Source: Microbacterium sp. oral taxon 186 str. F0373 (GTDB taxonomy: Bacteria > Actinomycetota > Actinomycetes > Actinomycetales > Microbacteriaceae). Taken from it: 64,000 nt of DNA. The translations under genes and the position numbers were made by a program. The DNA is taken from assembly GCF_000411455.1 (NCBI RefSeq), contig NZ_KE150457.1, forward strand, positions 1,700,023-1,764,022, given 5' to 3'. Under the pieces are notes generated by a model. That model had not been told where the DNA came from. It did no database searches and was given only the letters and a program-made list of their open reading frames with translations. Shown here piece by piece: positions 16,747-26,060 of the stretch (position 1 is the first letter of the stretch; the number at the start of each line of letters is the position of its first letter).

Positions 16747-16835
16747 GGAAGTGTGTCCGAGCGGCCTAAGGAGCATGGCTGGAATCCATGTAGGCGGGGT
16801 AACTCGCCTCGCAGGTTCAAATCCTGTCACTTCCG
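16747..16835 (+). tRNA. tRNA-Ser (anticodon GGA)
   Basis: An 89-nt class II tRNA. Acceptor arms GGAAGTG and CACTTCC pair, the anticodon stem CATGG/CCATG holds the loop CTGGAAT giving anticodon GGA, a long variable arm (TAGGCGGGGTAACTCGCC) marks serine, and the T-arm GCAGGTTCAAATCCTGT is standard. CCA is not encoded. It reads UCC and UCU codons. Confidence 0.96.
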
Positions 16836-16841
16836 CTCAAC

Positions 16842-16881
16842 CGAGAACCCCGTCCACGCGAAAGCCTGGGCGGGGTTCTCG
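16842..16881. terminator. Bidirectional hairpin terminator between tRNA-Ser and arsN1
   Basis: CGAGAACCCCG (16842-16852) pairs perfectly with CGGGGTTCTCG (16871-16881). The hairpin starts 6 bases after the tRNA and ends 2 bases before the convergent GNAT stop codon, so it may serve both. Neither side has a long T-run. Confidence 0.65.
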
Positions 16882-16883
16882 CG

Positions 16884-17399
16884 TTACGGCGCTCCGTCGG
16901 GGCGACGCCGTTCCACCAGGATCGTGTCGCGCCACTGACCCGCCCACGGTCCGTAGGTCATGAGCGCGATGCGCTCCCGGTGACCGACGCGGCGGAAACC
17001 CGCCCGTTCGTGAAGAGCGAGGCTCGCGTGGTTGTCCGGGAAGATGCTCGACTGCACGGTCCACGCTCCGGCGGCATCCATCGCCTCGACGAACGCGGCA
17101 AGCAGCGCCCGTCCCACGCCGCCCCCGCGAACCCGGGCGGCGACGTACACGGAGTGTTCGACGATGCCGCGGTACACCGCGCGGGTCGAGACGGCGGATG
17201 CCGCGACCCATCCCGTGACGCCGCCGTCGGCGTCGACGGCGACCAACCGGCCGACGCCCAGCTTGCCGGCGTCGAAGGCGTCCCAGGTGGGCGGCTCCGC
17301 CTCGAAGCTGGCGTTGCCCGTGGCGAGTCCTTCGCGATAGATCGCCTCGACCTCCGGCCAGTCCTCGGGCCGCATCGGGCGGATGTCGACAGCGTTCAC
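16884..17399 (-). CDS. arsN1: GNAT N-acetyltransferase, ArsN1/phosphinothricin acetyltransferase-like
   Basis: A 171-residue GNAT enzyme. MRPEDWPEVEAIYREGLATGNASFE is the N-terminal pattern of phosphinothricin acetyltransferases, VYVAARVRGGGVGRALL carries the acetyl-CoA loop, and FPDNHASLALHERAGFRRVG the C-terminal signature. ArsN1 enzymes acetylate the arsenic antibiotic arsinothricin and often phosphinothricin. The GTG start overlaps the arsR stop (GTGA), so it is translated with arsR. Position in an ars operon makes the ArsN1 reading more likely than a herbicide-resistance or amino-acid acetylase role, but substrate is inferred. Confidence 0.82.
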   Translation of the reverse strand: MNAVDIRPMRPEDWPEVEAIYREGLATGNASFEAEPPTWDAFDAGKLGVGRLVAVDADGGVTGWVAASAVSTRAVYRGIVEHSVYVAARVRGGGVGRALLAAFVEAMDAAGAWTVQSSIFPDNHASLALHERAGFRRVGHRERIALMTYGPWAGQWRDTILVERRRPDGAP

Positions 17400-17743
17400 G
17401 GGCGGAGGGCGCTCGCGGCCTGGTCGAGGGCGTCGGTGACGACCCGGAAGTAGGCCCAGCGGCCGCGCTGCTCACGCGTGGCGAGTCCGGCATCCACGAG
17501 AAGCTTCATGTGGTGGGAGACGGTCGGCTGGGAGAGGCCGACCGGCTCGGTGAGGTCGCAGATGCAGGCTTCACCGCCCTGTGACGCCGCGATCAGCGAC
17601 AGCAGGCGCACCCGCGTGGGGTCGCCGAGCGCTTTGAAGGTGCGAGCGAGGGTCTCTGCCTCCTCCGCCGTCAGCGCGTTCGCGGGCGCGGCTGAGCTGC
17701 ACCCGTCGGCGGTGGTCGTCAGGAGGGGCAGCAGCGTCGGCAT
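17396..17743 (-). CDS. arsR: ArsR/SmtB family metalloregulator
   Basis: A 115-residue winged-helix repressor. ALGDPTRVRLLSLI and SQPTVSHHMKLLVDAGL are the DNA-binding core. EACICDL supplies Cys60 and Cys62, the CxC pattern of As(III)/Sb(III)-sensing ArsR proteins in the alpha-3 helix. It is the first gene of an arsR-arsN1 operon, divergent from the flavoprotein-arsC operon, with two palindromes in the shared control region. Arsenite should release it from DNA and induce both operons. Confidence 0.92.
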   Translation of the reverse strand: MPTLLPLLTTTADGCSSAAPANALTAEEAETLARTFKALGDPTRVRLLSLIAASQGGEACICDLTEPVGLSQPTVSHHMKLLVDAGLATREQRGRWAYFRVVTDALDQAASALRP

Positions 17744-17762
17744 CCTTCGATTGTGCACCTCG

Positions 17763-17780
17763 TATTGACATCTGTCGATG
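17763..17780. promoter_or_regulatory. ArsR operator candidate 1
   Basis: TATTGACATCTGTCGATG is an imperfect inverted repeat (TCGACA-TC-TGTCGA with one mismatch) 20 bp upstream of the arsR start. It matches the site at 17799 with the same arms and a 2-bp centre. Confidence 0.65.
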
Positions 17781-17798
17781 CATGCCGGAATCTTTATC

Positions 17799-17816
17799 CA
17801 TCGACAGGTGTCGATA
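17799..17816. promoter_or_regulatory. ArsR operator candidate 2
   Basis: CATCGACAGGTGTCGATA contains the perfect palindrome ATCGACA-GG-TGTCGAT. It lies 15 bp before the flavoprotein GTG and partly precedes its ribosome site GGAGGAG. Paired with the arsR-proximal site, it suggests one operator per divergent promoter. Confidence 0.7.
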
Positions 17817-17831
17817 CGAAGGAGGAGCCCG

Positions 17832-19154
17832 GTGGATGACACGCTGCCCGTCGTCGTGATCGGCGCCGGGCCCCAGGGCCTCGCCGCTGCCGCCCATCTC
17901 ATCGAACGCGGGATGCCGGTCGTCGTGCTGGAGGCCGGTGCGACGCCCGCCGCCGCCGTGGCCGAGTGGGGGCATGTGCGGCTGTTCTCCGACTGGTCCG
18001 AGATCGTCGACGCCGCGGGTGCCCGGCTGCTGGAGACCACCGGGTGGACGGCGCCGTCGACCGGTTATCCGACCGGCGCACAGTGGATCAGCCGCTATCT
18101 CGCGCCCCTGGCCGACGTGCTCGGCGACCGCGTTCGCTATGGCGCGCGCGTCATCGGCGTCTCCCGCTTGGGACGCGACCGCCTCGTCGATGCGGGTCGT
18201 GGCGACCAGCCCTTCACGGTGCACGTCCAGCCGAGCGAGGGCGGCGAATATCGCCTCACGGCACGCGCCGTCATCGACGCCTCGGGCACGTGGGGTGCGC
18301 CCAACCCCGCCGGTGCGGACGGCCTGCCCGCCCTCGGCGAGCGCGCGGCGGCCGACCGGCTCACCTACCGCATCCCCGACTTCCGCGACCGCTCCGGCTT
18401 CGAGGGCCGACGCACCGTCGTCGTCGGCTCCGGACACTCCGCCATCACCGCCGTGCTGGCGCTGGCGCGAATGGCGCGCCGCGACCCGTCCACCAGGGTG
18501 ACCTGGGCGCTGCGGCGTGCGAGCGCGGGGAACGCCTTCGGAGGTGGCGAGGCAGACGAGCTGCCCGCGCGCGGAGCCCTCGGCATCCGTGCGAAGGAGT
18601 TCGTGGATGCCGGTCTGGTGTCGCTCGTGACGGGGTTCCGTGTCGAGCGCGTCGCGGCGGACGGTGACGGTGTCGTCCTCGTGGCAGAGGATGGCCGTCG
18701 CCTCGCGGCCGACCGGGTCGTCGTTCTCACCGGCTTCCGCCCCGACCTGTCGTTCCTGTCGGAGCTGCGCCTGGAGCTCGACCCGACGTTGCAGGCTCCC
18801 GTTCGCGTGGCCGGCGAGGTGGATCCCAACGTGCACTCGTGCGGCTCGGTCGCCGCCACCGGCGCCGCCGACCTCGCCCACCCCGAACCGGGTTTCTTCA
18901 TCGTCGGTGCGAAGTCGTACGGCCGCGCGCCGACCTTTCTCGCGCTCACCGGGTACGAGCAGGTGCGCAGCGTCGTGGCCGACGTGGCGGGCGATCATGA
19001 GGCCGCGCGGCGTGTCGAGCTGATATTGCCCGATACTGGCGTGTGCGGCGGTGCCGGGCTCTTCGACGCCTCAGGCGTCTCACTGGGCGGCGCCTGCTGC
19101 GCGCCGCCGCCTCAGCCCGTCTCGATCATCCCGACCGCATCCGCCCTTTCCTGA
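17832..19154 (+). CDS. FAD/NAD(P)-binding oxidoreductase of the ars module (flavin monooxygenase-like)
   Basis: A 440-residue flavoprotein. VVIGAGPQGLAAAAHL is the FAD-binding Rossmann motif, VVVGSGHSAITAVL the NADPH motif and VVVLTGFRPDLSFL a later conserved strand, as in ArsO-type and related flavin enzymes found in arsenic operons. The C-terminus is unusual: a Cys-containing stretch (VCGGAGLFD) followed by GGACCAPPPQP, possible thiol or As(III) ligands. GTG 17832 is preceded by GGAGGAG at 6 bases. First gene of the arsR-controlled operon with arsC. The precise reaction (thiol, arsenite or organoarsenical oxidation or reduction) is unknown. Confidence 0.8.
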   Translation: MDDTLPVVVIGAGPQGLAAAAHLIERGMPVVVLEAGATPAAAVAEWGHVRLFSDWSEIVDAAGARLLETTGWTAPSTGYPTGAQWISRYLAPLADVLGDRVRYGARVIGVSRLGRDRLVDAGRGDQPFTVHVQPSEGGEYRLTARAVIDASGTWGAPNPAGADGLPALGERAAADRLTYRIPDFRDRSGFEGRRTVVVGSGHSAITAVLALARMARRDPSTRVTWALRRASAGNAFGGGEADELPARGALGIRAKEFVDAGLVSLVTGFRVERVAADGDGVVLVAEDGRRLAADRVVVLTGFRPDLSFLSELRLELDPTLQAPVRVAGEVDPNVHSCGSVAATGAADLAHPEPGFFIVGAKSYGRAPTFLALTGYEQVRSVVADVAGDHEAARRVELILPDTGVCGGAGLFDASGVSLGGACCAPPPQPVSIIPTASALS

Positions 19155-19173
19155 CACCCGAACGAGGAATGCC

Positions 19174-19578
19174 ATGACCGACTCCACCAAGCCCGCCGTC
19201 CTCTTCGTCTGCGTGCACAACGCAGGCCGCTCGCAGATGGCCGCGGGCTACCTCCGCGCGCTCGCCGGGGACCGCATCGATGTGTTCTCGGCCGGCAGTG
19301 AGCCGGGCAACGCGGTCAACCCGGCCGCCGTGGCCGTGATGGCCGAAGAAGGCATCGATCTGTCCTCGGCGACACCGCAGATTCTGACCACGGATGCCGT
19401 GCGCCAGGCCGATGTCGTCATCACGATGGGCTGCGGCGACGCCTGCCCGATCTTTCCCGGAAAGCGCTACGAGGACTGGCAGCTGACCGACCCGGCGGGC
19501 CAGCCCGTCGAGGTCGTCCGCGGGGTGCGTGACGACATCAAGGGGCGCGTGCAGGAACTCATCGCCAGTCTGAGCTGA
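19174..19578 (+). CDS. arsC: Arsenate reductase ArsC, low-molecular-weight phosphatase type
   Basis: A 134-residue LMW-PTPase-fold arsenate reductase. The phosphate-loop signature CVHNAGRS places the catalytic Cys at 13 and the Arg at 19; GCGDACPIFPGKRYEDW holds Cys87 and Cys91, which in this family form the intramolecular disulfide regenerated by thioredoxin or replaced by mycothiol chemistry. The final LTDPAGQPVEVVR segment is typical of actinobacterial ArsC. It lies 19 bp downstream of the flavoprotein gene. It converts arsenate to arsenite, which would need export or use elsewhere; no ArsB or Acr3 pump is in the window. Confidence 0.92.
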   Translation: MTDSTKPAVLFVCVHNAGRSQMAAGYLRALAGDRIDVFSAGSEPGNAVNPAAVAVMAEEGIDLSSATPQILTTDAVRQADVVITMGCGDACPIFPGKRYEDWQLTDPAGQPVEVVRGVRDDIKGRVQELIASLS

Positions 19579-19791
19579 GAAGCTGCGGCTCTCGAGGGGA
19601 GCGGGAACCGAATCCCGACCGCCGGGAATGCACCGGTCATCGCCGTCGTTGGGCTGACGGGCGGTCCGCGCTCGCGTGTCACCCGCGTCATCGTGCGTCA
19701 TCGTGACTCGCGAGTGCGCCGGCCGCGACGTAACGTCGACACCCTGCGAAGTTCCACCCGGCATCCGCCGAAACAGGAGATATCCCCCCTC
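19579..19791. other. Intergenic region before DAACS gene
   Basis: 213 bp with no gene seen. It contains a tandem duplication of GCGTCATCGT (19685-19694, 19695-19704) and a perfect 13-bp palindrome CGACGTAACGTCG (19726-19738). The palindrome lies 53 bp before the transporter start and overlaps a TAACGT hexamer that could be a -10, so it may be an operator. Confidence 0.4.
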
Positions 19792-21204
19792 ATGAGTTCC
19801 ACCTCCACCACCGCGCCCGCCGCGAGTCCGCCCCAGCCGAAGAAGCCCTTCTACCGGTCGTTCGGCTTCCAGATCACGGTCGCGCTGATCGCCGGCATCC
19901 TGCTCGGCATCCTCGCCCTGAATCTGGGTCCGGATGCCGCGGGCAATCCCAACGGCCTGGCCGCGACCCTGTCGACCATCGGCTCGTCCTATGTCACGCT
20001 GCTGAAGGCGGCCGTCGTCCCGCTCATCTTCCTCGCGGTCGTGGCCAGCATCACTCAGCTGCGAAACGTCACCAACGCCGCCCGCCTGGCGGGTCAGACG
20101 CTGCTGTGGTTCGGGATCACGGCTCTCATCGCGGTGACGATCGGCATCGTCCTGGGCATCACGATCCAGCCCGGCAACCGCGTCGCGCACGACCAGCTCA
20201 CGACCGGCGCCCCCTACACCGTCGGCACGTGGTGGAACTTCCTCAAAGGCCTGATCCCGCAGAACGTGCTCGGCCTCACCGTGTCGAGCTCGGCGAGCGA
20301 GTCGACCGGTGCGATCACCTCGACCGTCGGCTTCAACGTGCTGCAGGTCATCGTCATCTCGGTCGCCGTCGGCATCGCGGCGCTCAAGGTCGGCAAGCGC
20401 GCCGAGCCGTTCGTCTCGTTCACGCAGTCGTCGCTGAAGATCGTGCAGCGGGTGCTCTGGTGGATCATCCGCATCGCGCCCCTCGGCACGCTCGGTCTCA
20501 TCGCCTCGGCGGTCGTGCAGTACGGCACCGACAAGCTGCTCACGCTCGTCTGGTTCGTCGTGGCCGTGTACGCCGGACTCGTGCTGGTGCTGTTCGTCGT
20601 CTACCCGATCCTCGTCAAGAGCCACGGCCTGTCGATCAAGCAGTACTTCTCCGGCGTCTGGCCGGCCGTGCAGCTCGGCTTCGTCTCGCGCTCGTCGATC
20701 GGCACCCTGCCGCTGACCCAGCGCGTGACCGAGCGCAACCTCGGCGTGCCGCGCGAGTACGCCTCGTTCGCGGTGCCGCTGGGCGCCACGACCAAGATGG
20801 ACGGCTGCGCCGCCATCTACCCGGCGATCGCCGCGATCTTCGTCGCCCAGTTCTTCGGCATCGAGCTGAACATCGTGTCGTACCTGCTGATCGCCCTCGT
20901 TTCGGTCGTGGGCTCCGCGGCCACGGCCGGCACCACCGGCGCGACGGTCATGCTCACGCTGACCCTCTCCACGCTCGGCCTGCCGCTGGAGGGCGTCGGG
21001 CTGCTGCTCGCGATCGACCCGATCCTCGACATGGGCCGCACCGCGGTCAACGTCGCGGGCCAGGCCCTGGTGCCGACGATCGTCGCGAAGCGCGAGGGCA
21101 TCCTGAACCGCGAGCTGTACGACGCTCCGCGCGACGGCGAGCCGTTCGCCGACGACTCCGCCGACGACGTGGACGAGCAGGCCCCCGCGCTGTCGCGCAG
21201 CTGA
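19792..21204 (+). CDS. Dicarboxylate/amino acid:cation symporter (DAACS family)
   Basis: A 470-residue Na+/H+-coupled symporter of the GltP/DctA family. It has eight membrane helices plus two re-entrant loops; RSSIGTLPLTQRV corresponds to the first hairpin serine-rich motif, VPLGATTKMDGCA to the NMDGT-like cation and substrate site (with Lys-Met-Asp-Gly), and LLLAIDPILDMGRTAVNVAG to the helix 8 D-x-x-x-x-R-T-x-x-N pattern. It probably takes up glutamate, aspartate or C4-dicarboxylates. CAGGAGAT precedes the ATG by about 9 bases. It stands alone after the arsC gene. Confidence 0.92.
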   Translation: MSSTSTTAPAASPPQPKKPFYRSFGFQITVALIAGILLGILALNLGPDAAGNPNGLAATLSTIGSSYVTLLKAAVVPLIFLAVVASITQLRNVTNAARLAGQTLLWFGITALIAVTIGIVLGITIQPGNRVAHDQLTTGAPYTVGTWWNFLKGLIPQNVLGLTVSSSASESTGAITSTVGFNVLQVIVISVAVGIAALKVGKRAEPFVSFTQSSLKIVQRVLWWIIRIAPLGTLGLIASAVVQYGTDKLLTLVWFVVAVYAGLVLVLFVVYPILVKSHGLSIKQYFSGVWPAVQLGFVSRSSIGTLPLTQRVTERNLGVPREYASFAVPLGATTKMDGCAAIYPAIAAIFVAQFFGIELNIVSYLLIALVSVVGSAATAGTTGATVMLTLTLSTLGLPLEGVGLLLAIDPILDMGRTAVNVAGQALVPTIVAKREGILNRELYDAPRDGEPFADDSADDVDEQAPALSRS

Positions 21205-21226
21205 CGCCGGATCGCGGCGCGCCGGT

Positions 21227-23467
21227 TCAGACCGCCGCGCCGCGATCGGCGAATCCCGAGCCCGGCCGCACCACCAGCGACCACGGCAGCGCCAGCGTGC
21301 GCGCCCGCCGCGCCGCCGGCATCGCCGCGAGCATGGCGGATCGGATGCCGAGGGCGGCGCTCATCGCCGCGGCATCCGGGCCCCCGCTCGCGGCGTCCGC
21401 CGCGTAGTTCGCACGCTCGACGGCGGCCACGAGCCGCGACATCTCCTCCGCGGGCGCGCTGCCCGATGCCACGAGGAAGGCGCCGAAAGCACGCGGAGAG
21501 CGCGACGAGGGCACGGGAAGTCCCGCATCGATCGCGGTGTCCTGCACGAGTCGCCAGGCGGCGGCGACCGTTGCGCGCCGGCGCAGCATCAGCCGCCGGA
21601 CCGCCCCGGCCAGTCCCGGCAGTGCGGCGACCACGACGACGCCGCCCAGAACGGTGAGGAGCGGACGGAGGTCCATCAGGGTGGGCCCGGAGCCCGCGGC
21701 ATCCGTCTGCGCCCCCTGCTGCGAGTCGTTCACGTCGGCCGGCGGGGCGGTCGTGGCCGCGGAGGTCGTCTCTGGACGGGGCGACGTCGTCGGCGCCGCG
21801 GTCGGGGCCGAGGCGGCGCTGTCGAAGCGCGTCTCGGTGCCGAGGCTCTTGGTCGGCTCGAACGGGACCCAGCCGATGCCGCGGAAGGAGACCTCCGGCC
21901 ACGCGTGCAGCTGGCGACCCGTCACGTCGATGACGCGCTGACCGTCGACGACCTGGCCGGTGAACGAGCCCGGGAGGAACCCGACGACGATGCGGGTCGG
22001 CATGCCGAGGCTGCGTGCCATGAGGGCGAAGGCGCCCGCGAAGTGCACGCAGTATCCGCTCTTGGCCTGGAGGAAGGCGGCCACGGCGTCGACGCCCTGC
22101 CCGTCGAAGCCCTCCTGCACGGGCGCGTCGAGCGAGTACGTGAACTCCGGACCGCGGAACCAATCCTGCAGCGCGATGAGCTTGTCGTAGTCGGTGTCTG
22201 CCTGCGCGGTGACCTGACGGGCGAGCTGCGCGATGATCGGCGGGCTGCCGGCGGGGAGGGAGTCCACGTCGAGGCTCACACCCGCGCCTCCCGCCGACGA
22301 CGCGCGGATCTGCTCGAGCGTCGGCTGGGCGATGTCGGAGACGACGGTGTACTCCTGGCCCTGCGTCGCCCCGGCCGCGCCGGCGACGGTGCGGTTGTAC
22401 GGGGCGAACTGCCACGCGCCGGCCAATCCGTCGACCTCGGTGGCCGGGTAGGGGACGGGCGCGTAGGCGGACGCCAGGTTCTTGATCGAGACCGTCGTGC
22501 GCGTCGGGGTGAGCGCGATGTCCGGGGACACATCGACGGGCTCGAGCGGTGCCGCGCTCAGATCGACGGTGCTCGTGCGGTCGGGCTGCCAGACCGTGCC
22601 GTCGAACAGCGACAGCGTCGCCACGCGCAGGTACGGCACACGGGTGCCGTCGGTGCGCAGGGTGAGCACGGTCGCACCGTCCTGACGGCGCAGGTCCTTG
22701 CCGAGATCGAGCGACGGATCGATCATCGTGGAGGTGCCGAACCCCGCCGCGGGCACCGACGCCTGCAGCGTGGGGCCGACGGCGAGAGCGGCGATGATCG
22801 CGACGGCGCCGATCGCGGTGGCGACGACCGTCACCCCTCCCGCGTTGACCGTGCGCGCGGATGCGCCGGCGGTACGCGCCTCGCGGGTGCGGGTCTCGGC
22901 GCGGATGAGCAGCAGCACGGATGCCGCGAGCACCACGAACGCCACGATGTCGACCCCGGCCGGCACGGCGATGGCGGGGATGAGCCAGACGGCGACCAGG
23001 GCGATGCTGGCCAGAAGCGGCATCCGCGCCGTGACGACGACGTGATCGAGGGCGACGGTCAGAAGCCCGAGCGATGCGACGATGAGGAACACGAGCGGCC
23101 GCGTCGGCGTCAGGGGAGCGACACCGTCCGTGATGAGAGCGGATGCCGCGGTGATCATCCGAGGCAGCGCCTCGACGACGCCGCCGGTCGGGATCACACC
23201 CAGCAGCGCGTTCGCCGGGAAGAAGACGGCAGTGACCGCCCCGGTCCACGCGGCGAGCTCGACGATCGTGACGACGATGACCGGCAGGCGCAGTCGGCGC
23301 AGGCCGTAGCCGAGCGCCAGCAGCGCGAACGGAAGGGCGATCGCGCCCCACAGCCACGAGCCGCTCTGCACGACGCGGGTGAGCGGCACGAGAGTGCTCA
23401 GGATGCCGAGCCACAGCGCCAGTGCGAGGCGCAGCTCTCCGCGGCGGCGTCGCTCACGAGGCGGCAC
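21227..23467 (-). CDS. Transglutaminase-like membrane protein (TgpA/DUF3488-DUF4129)
   Basis: A 746-residue membrane protein. Residues about 10-215 hold several membrane helices (DUF3488/TgpA N-domain), an extracytoplasmic region follows, then a transglutaminase-core: GYCVHFAGAFALMARS (catalytic Cys), LHAWPEVSF (His) and GIGWVPFEPT, where Glu stands in for the usual Asp. A further membrane helix and a DUF4129-like C-terminus end the protein. The GTG start overlaps the DUF58 gene by 14 bp. With MoxR and DUF58 it forms a conserved three-gene operon of unknown cell-envelope function. Confidence 0.88.
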   Translation of the reverse strand: MPPRERRRRGELRLALALWLGILSTLVPLTRVVQSGSWLWGAIALPFALLALGYGLRRLRLPVIVVTIVELAAWTGAVTAVFFPANALLGVIPTGGVVEALPRMITAASALITDGVAPLTPTRPLVFLIVASLGLLTVALDHVVVTARMPLLASIALVAVWLIPAIAVPAGVDIVAFVVLAASVLLLIRAETRTREARTAGASARTVNAGGVTVVATAIGAVAIIAALAVGPTLQASVPAAGFGTSTMIDPSLDLGKDLRRQDGATVLTLRTDGTRVPYLRVATLSLFDGTVWQPDRTSTVDLSAAPLEPVDVSPDIALTPTRTTVSIKNLASAYAPVPYPATEVDGLAGAWQFAPYNRTVAGAAGATQGQEYTVVSDIAQPTLEQIRASSAGGAGVSLDVDSLPAGSPPIIAQLARQVTAQADTDYDKLIALQDWFRGPEFTYSLDAPVQEGFDGQGVDAVAAFLQAKSGYCVHFAGAFALMARSLGMPTRIVVGFLPGSFTGQVVDGQRVIDVTGRQLHAWPEVSFRGIGWVPFEPTKSLGTETRFDSAASAPTAAPTTSPRPETTSAATTAPPADVNDSQQGAQTDAAGSGPTLMDLRPLLTVLGGVVVVAALPGLAGAVRRLMLRRRATVAAAWRLVQDTAIDAGLPVPSSRSPRAFGAFLVASGSAPAEEMSRLVAAVERANYAADAASGGPDAAAMSAALGIRSAMLAAMPAARRARTLALPWSLVVRPGSGFADRGAAV

Positions 23468-24758
23468 GGTGCACGCTCCGGGTCTCGCGCGACGCCAGGG
23501 CGTCGCTCCAGGCGGCCGCGACGTCGCCGCCCGCGGTCAGCGCGCCGACGCGCCACCCGGTGTCGGCGGTGGCCGCCACCACCTCCCGTGCCTCCACCTC
23601 CTGTGCCTCCGACACGAGGAGGAGGATCGGCATCGTGCTGTGGTGCGGCACGGGCGCGAGCGCGACGACATCCGCAGCCGCCAGGCCACCGGTGACGACG
23701 ATGACGGGACCGGCCGCGATCCCGCTGAACAACCGGGCGAGCGCGTCGAGGGGGAGATCGCGCCGCGCGGTGATGGTGGCGAGGGCGACGGCGAGATGTT
23801 CGACGCCCGCCGTGTCGGCGCCCTCGATCGGGTCGCACAGTACGGCGCCGTCGGCGTCGATGACGGTGACGAGGTAGCCTTCGCGGACCAGTCGCGCCGT
23901 CGCCGAGACGCAGGCGGAGACCGCCGTCTCGAAGGCGGGGTCCGCGCCCGCCGCGCGTCCGGCGGCCGGTGACCAGCGCGCCGCGCCGCGATCGAGCACG
24001 ACCACGGCTTCGGGAGTGGTCTCCTGCTCCTCCTGGCGCACCATCAGCTCGTCGCGGTGGGCGCTGGCGCGCCAGTGGATGCGTCGCATCGAGTCGCCGG
24101 GCGCATACGTGCGCGGGATGAGGTTGTCGGCGCCCTGGCCCATCCGATCGGTCACGCTGCGGGTGCTCCCGCCAGCGTCACCGGGGAGATCATGCAGTTC
24201 GTCGAGGTCGACGATCTCCGGCACGATCACCAGCGGCGAGGTGTCGCCGACCGTGCGCCGGCGTCGCGTGAAGCCGAACGGATCGGTCGTCACGAGTGCC
24301 AGCGGCCCCACGCGGCGAAGGCCACGGCGCTCGGCCCGCACGGCATAGTCCACCTCGACCCGCGACGGGCCCGCCATCGCCGAGCCGGTCGCGGGGAGCA
24401 TGCCCTCCGGCGCCGAGTCGACAACGGATGCCGGGATCACGCCGTCGGGCACGGCGTCTCGCCACCGCGCCTGGCTGGAGGGCAGCGAGGCGCGGATCTC
24501 GACGGTGAGCCGCACCCGCACCTCGCTGCCGGTGGCGGCGACGTCGGGAGAGAAGGCGCGGGTCACCCGCGCCGAGCTCGGGAGCAGGTACAGGGTGGCG
24601 GCGCTGACGACCACGGCTGCCGCCAGCAGCGCGCCGACGTAGGCGAGCTCGGCGATGCCGAAGCGCTGGGCGAGCGCGCCGCACACGCCCGCGAGCACCA
24701 GTGTGCCCACGCCGCGCAGCGTCAGCGGCAGACGGGACAGCAGGGGCCAGCGGGGCAT
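23454..24758 (-). CDS. DUF58 domain-containing protein
   Basis: A 434-residue protein with two N-terminal membrane helices (about 13-60), a beta-rich extracytoplasmic-type segment and a DUF58/von Willebrand-A-like domain marked by PRTYAPGDSMRRIHWRASAH and the following VRQEEQETTPEAVVVLD (MIDAS-like region). It is the middle gene of the MoxR-DUF58-transglutaminase operon, with overlap downstream and 13 bp spacing upstream. MoxR-DUF58 pairs are thought to act as chaperone or assembly systems; the client here is unknown. Confidence 0.9.
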   Translation of the reverse strand: MPRWPLLSRLPLTLRGVGTLVLAGVCGALAQRFGIAELAYVGALLAAAVVVSAATLYLLPSSARVTRAFSPDVAATGSEVRVRLTVEIRASLPSSQARWRDAVPDGVIPASVVDSAPEGMLPATGSAMAGPSRVEVDYAVRAERRGLRRVGPLALVTTDPFGFTRRRRTVGDTSPLVIVPEIVDLDELHDLPGDAGGSTRSVTDRMGQGADNLIPRTYAPGDSMRRIHWRASAHRDELMVRQEEQETTPEAVVVLDRGAARWSPAAGRAAGADPAFETAVSACVSATARLVREGYLVTVIDADGAVLCDPIEGADTAGVEHLAVALATITARRDLPLDALARLFSGIAAGPVIVVTGGLAAADVVALAPVPHHSTMPILLLVSEAQEVEAREVVAATADTGWRVGALTAGGDVAAAWSDALASRETRSVHRAAS

Positions 24759-24771
24759 CGCGTGCTCTCGA

Positions 24772-25752
<981 letters not shown>

Positions 25753-25824
25753 GCGTCTCCCTGTCTCAGCGGCGGTGCTCGCTCGATGCTAACCCGACTG
25801 GCGAGGCGGGAGCCCGTCGTCGGG

Positions 25825-25830
25825 TAAACT
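25825..25830 (+). promoter_or_regulatory. Candidate -10 element of the SRP RNA gene
   Basis: TAAACT lies 7-8 bases before the predicted 5' end of the SRP RNA. No convincing -35 hexamer is visible 17 bp upstream. Confidence 0.5.
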
Positions 25831-25837
25831 CGCATAC

Positions 25838-25926
25838 AGCTCTCCGCGAGGCGGCACCCAGGCCAACTCCCCCAGGACGGAAACGTAGCAAGGGTAACCA
25901 GGCTCTGCCGGGTTCGCGGAGAGTCT
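25838..25926 (+). ncRNA. ffs: Signal recognition particle RNA, small bacterial type
   Basis: The helix 8 core is clear: the conserved CAGGACGGAAACGTAGCA segment and AAGGGTAACC supply the asymmetric and symmetric internal loops bound by Ffh. CTCTCCGCGA (25840-25849) pairs with TCGCGGAGAG (25914-25923) to close the RNA, and TCTTTCTTTT follows as terminator. The ends are estimated to within a few bases. The RNA targets ribosomes making membrane and secreted proteins to the translocon. Confidence 0.93.
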
Positions 25927-26060
25927 TTCTTTTGCCCGGGGGCTTTCGGCGCGTGCGTCGGCGTGCGCCACCCGTCCGGATCGCTGCTTCCGTCCCGGCG
26001 GAAGGTTTTCTCCGGCAGATCCCTCCCGGCCTCCAGCGACCCCCACCTAGGCTGGAACCC

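Noticed and set aside
16884..17399. Calling the GNAT gene a plain phosphinothricin (bar/pat) resistance gene
   Set aside because: Similarity exists, but overlap with arsR in one operon makes an ArsN1 role more likely.
25932..26060. Upstream extension of pta into the SRP RNA terminator region
   Set aside because: The extension begins at the SRP 3' end, is Arg-rich and lacks family similarity; GTG 26061 has a -10 and the family start.
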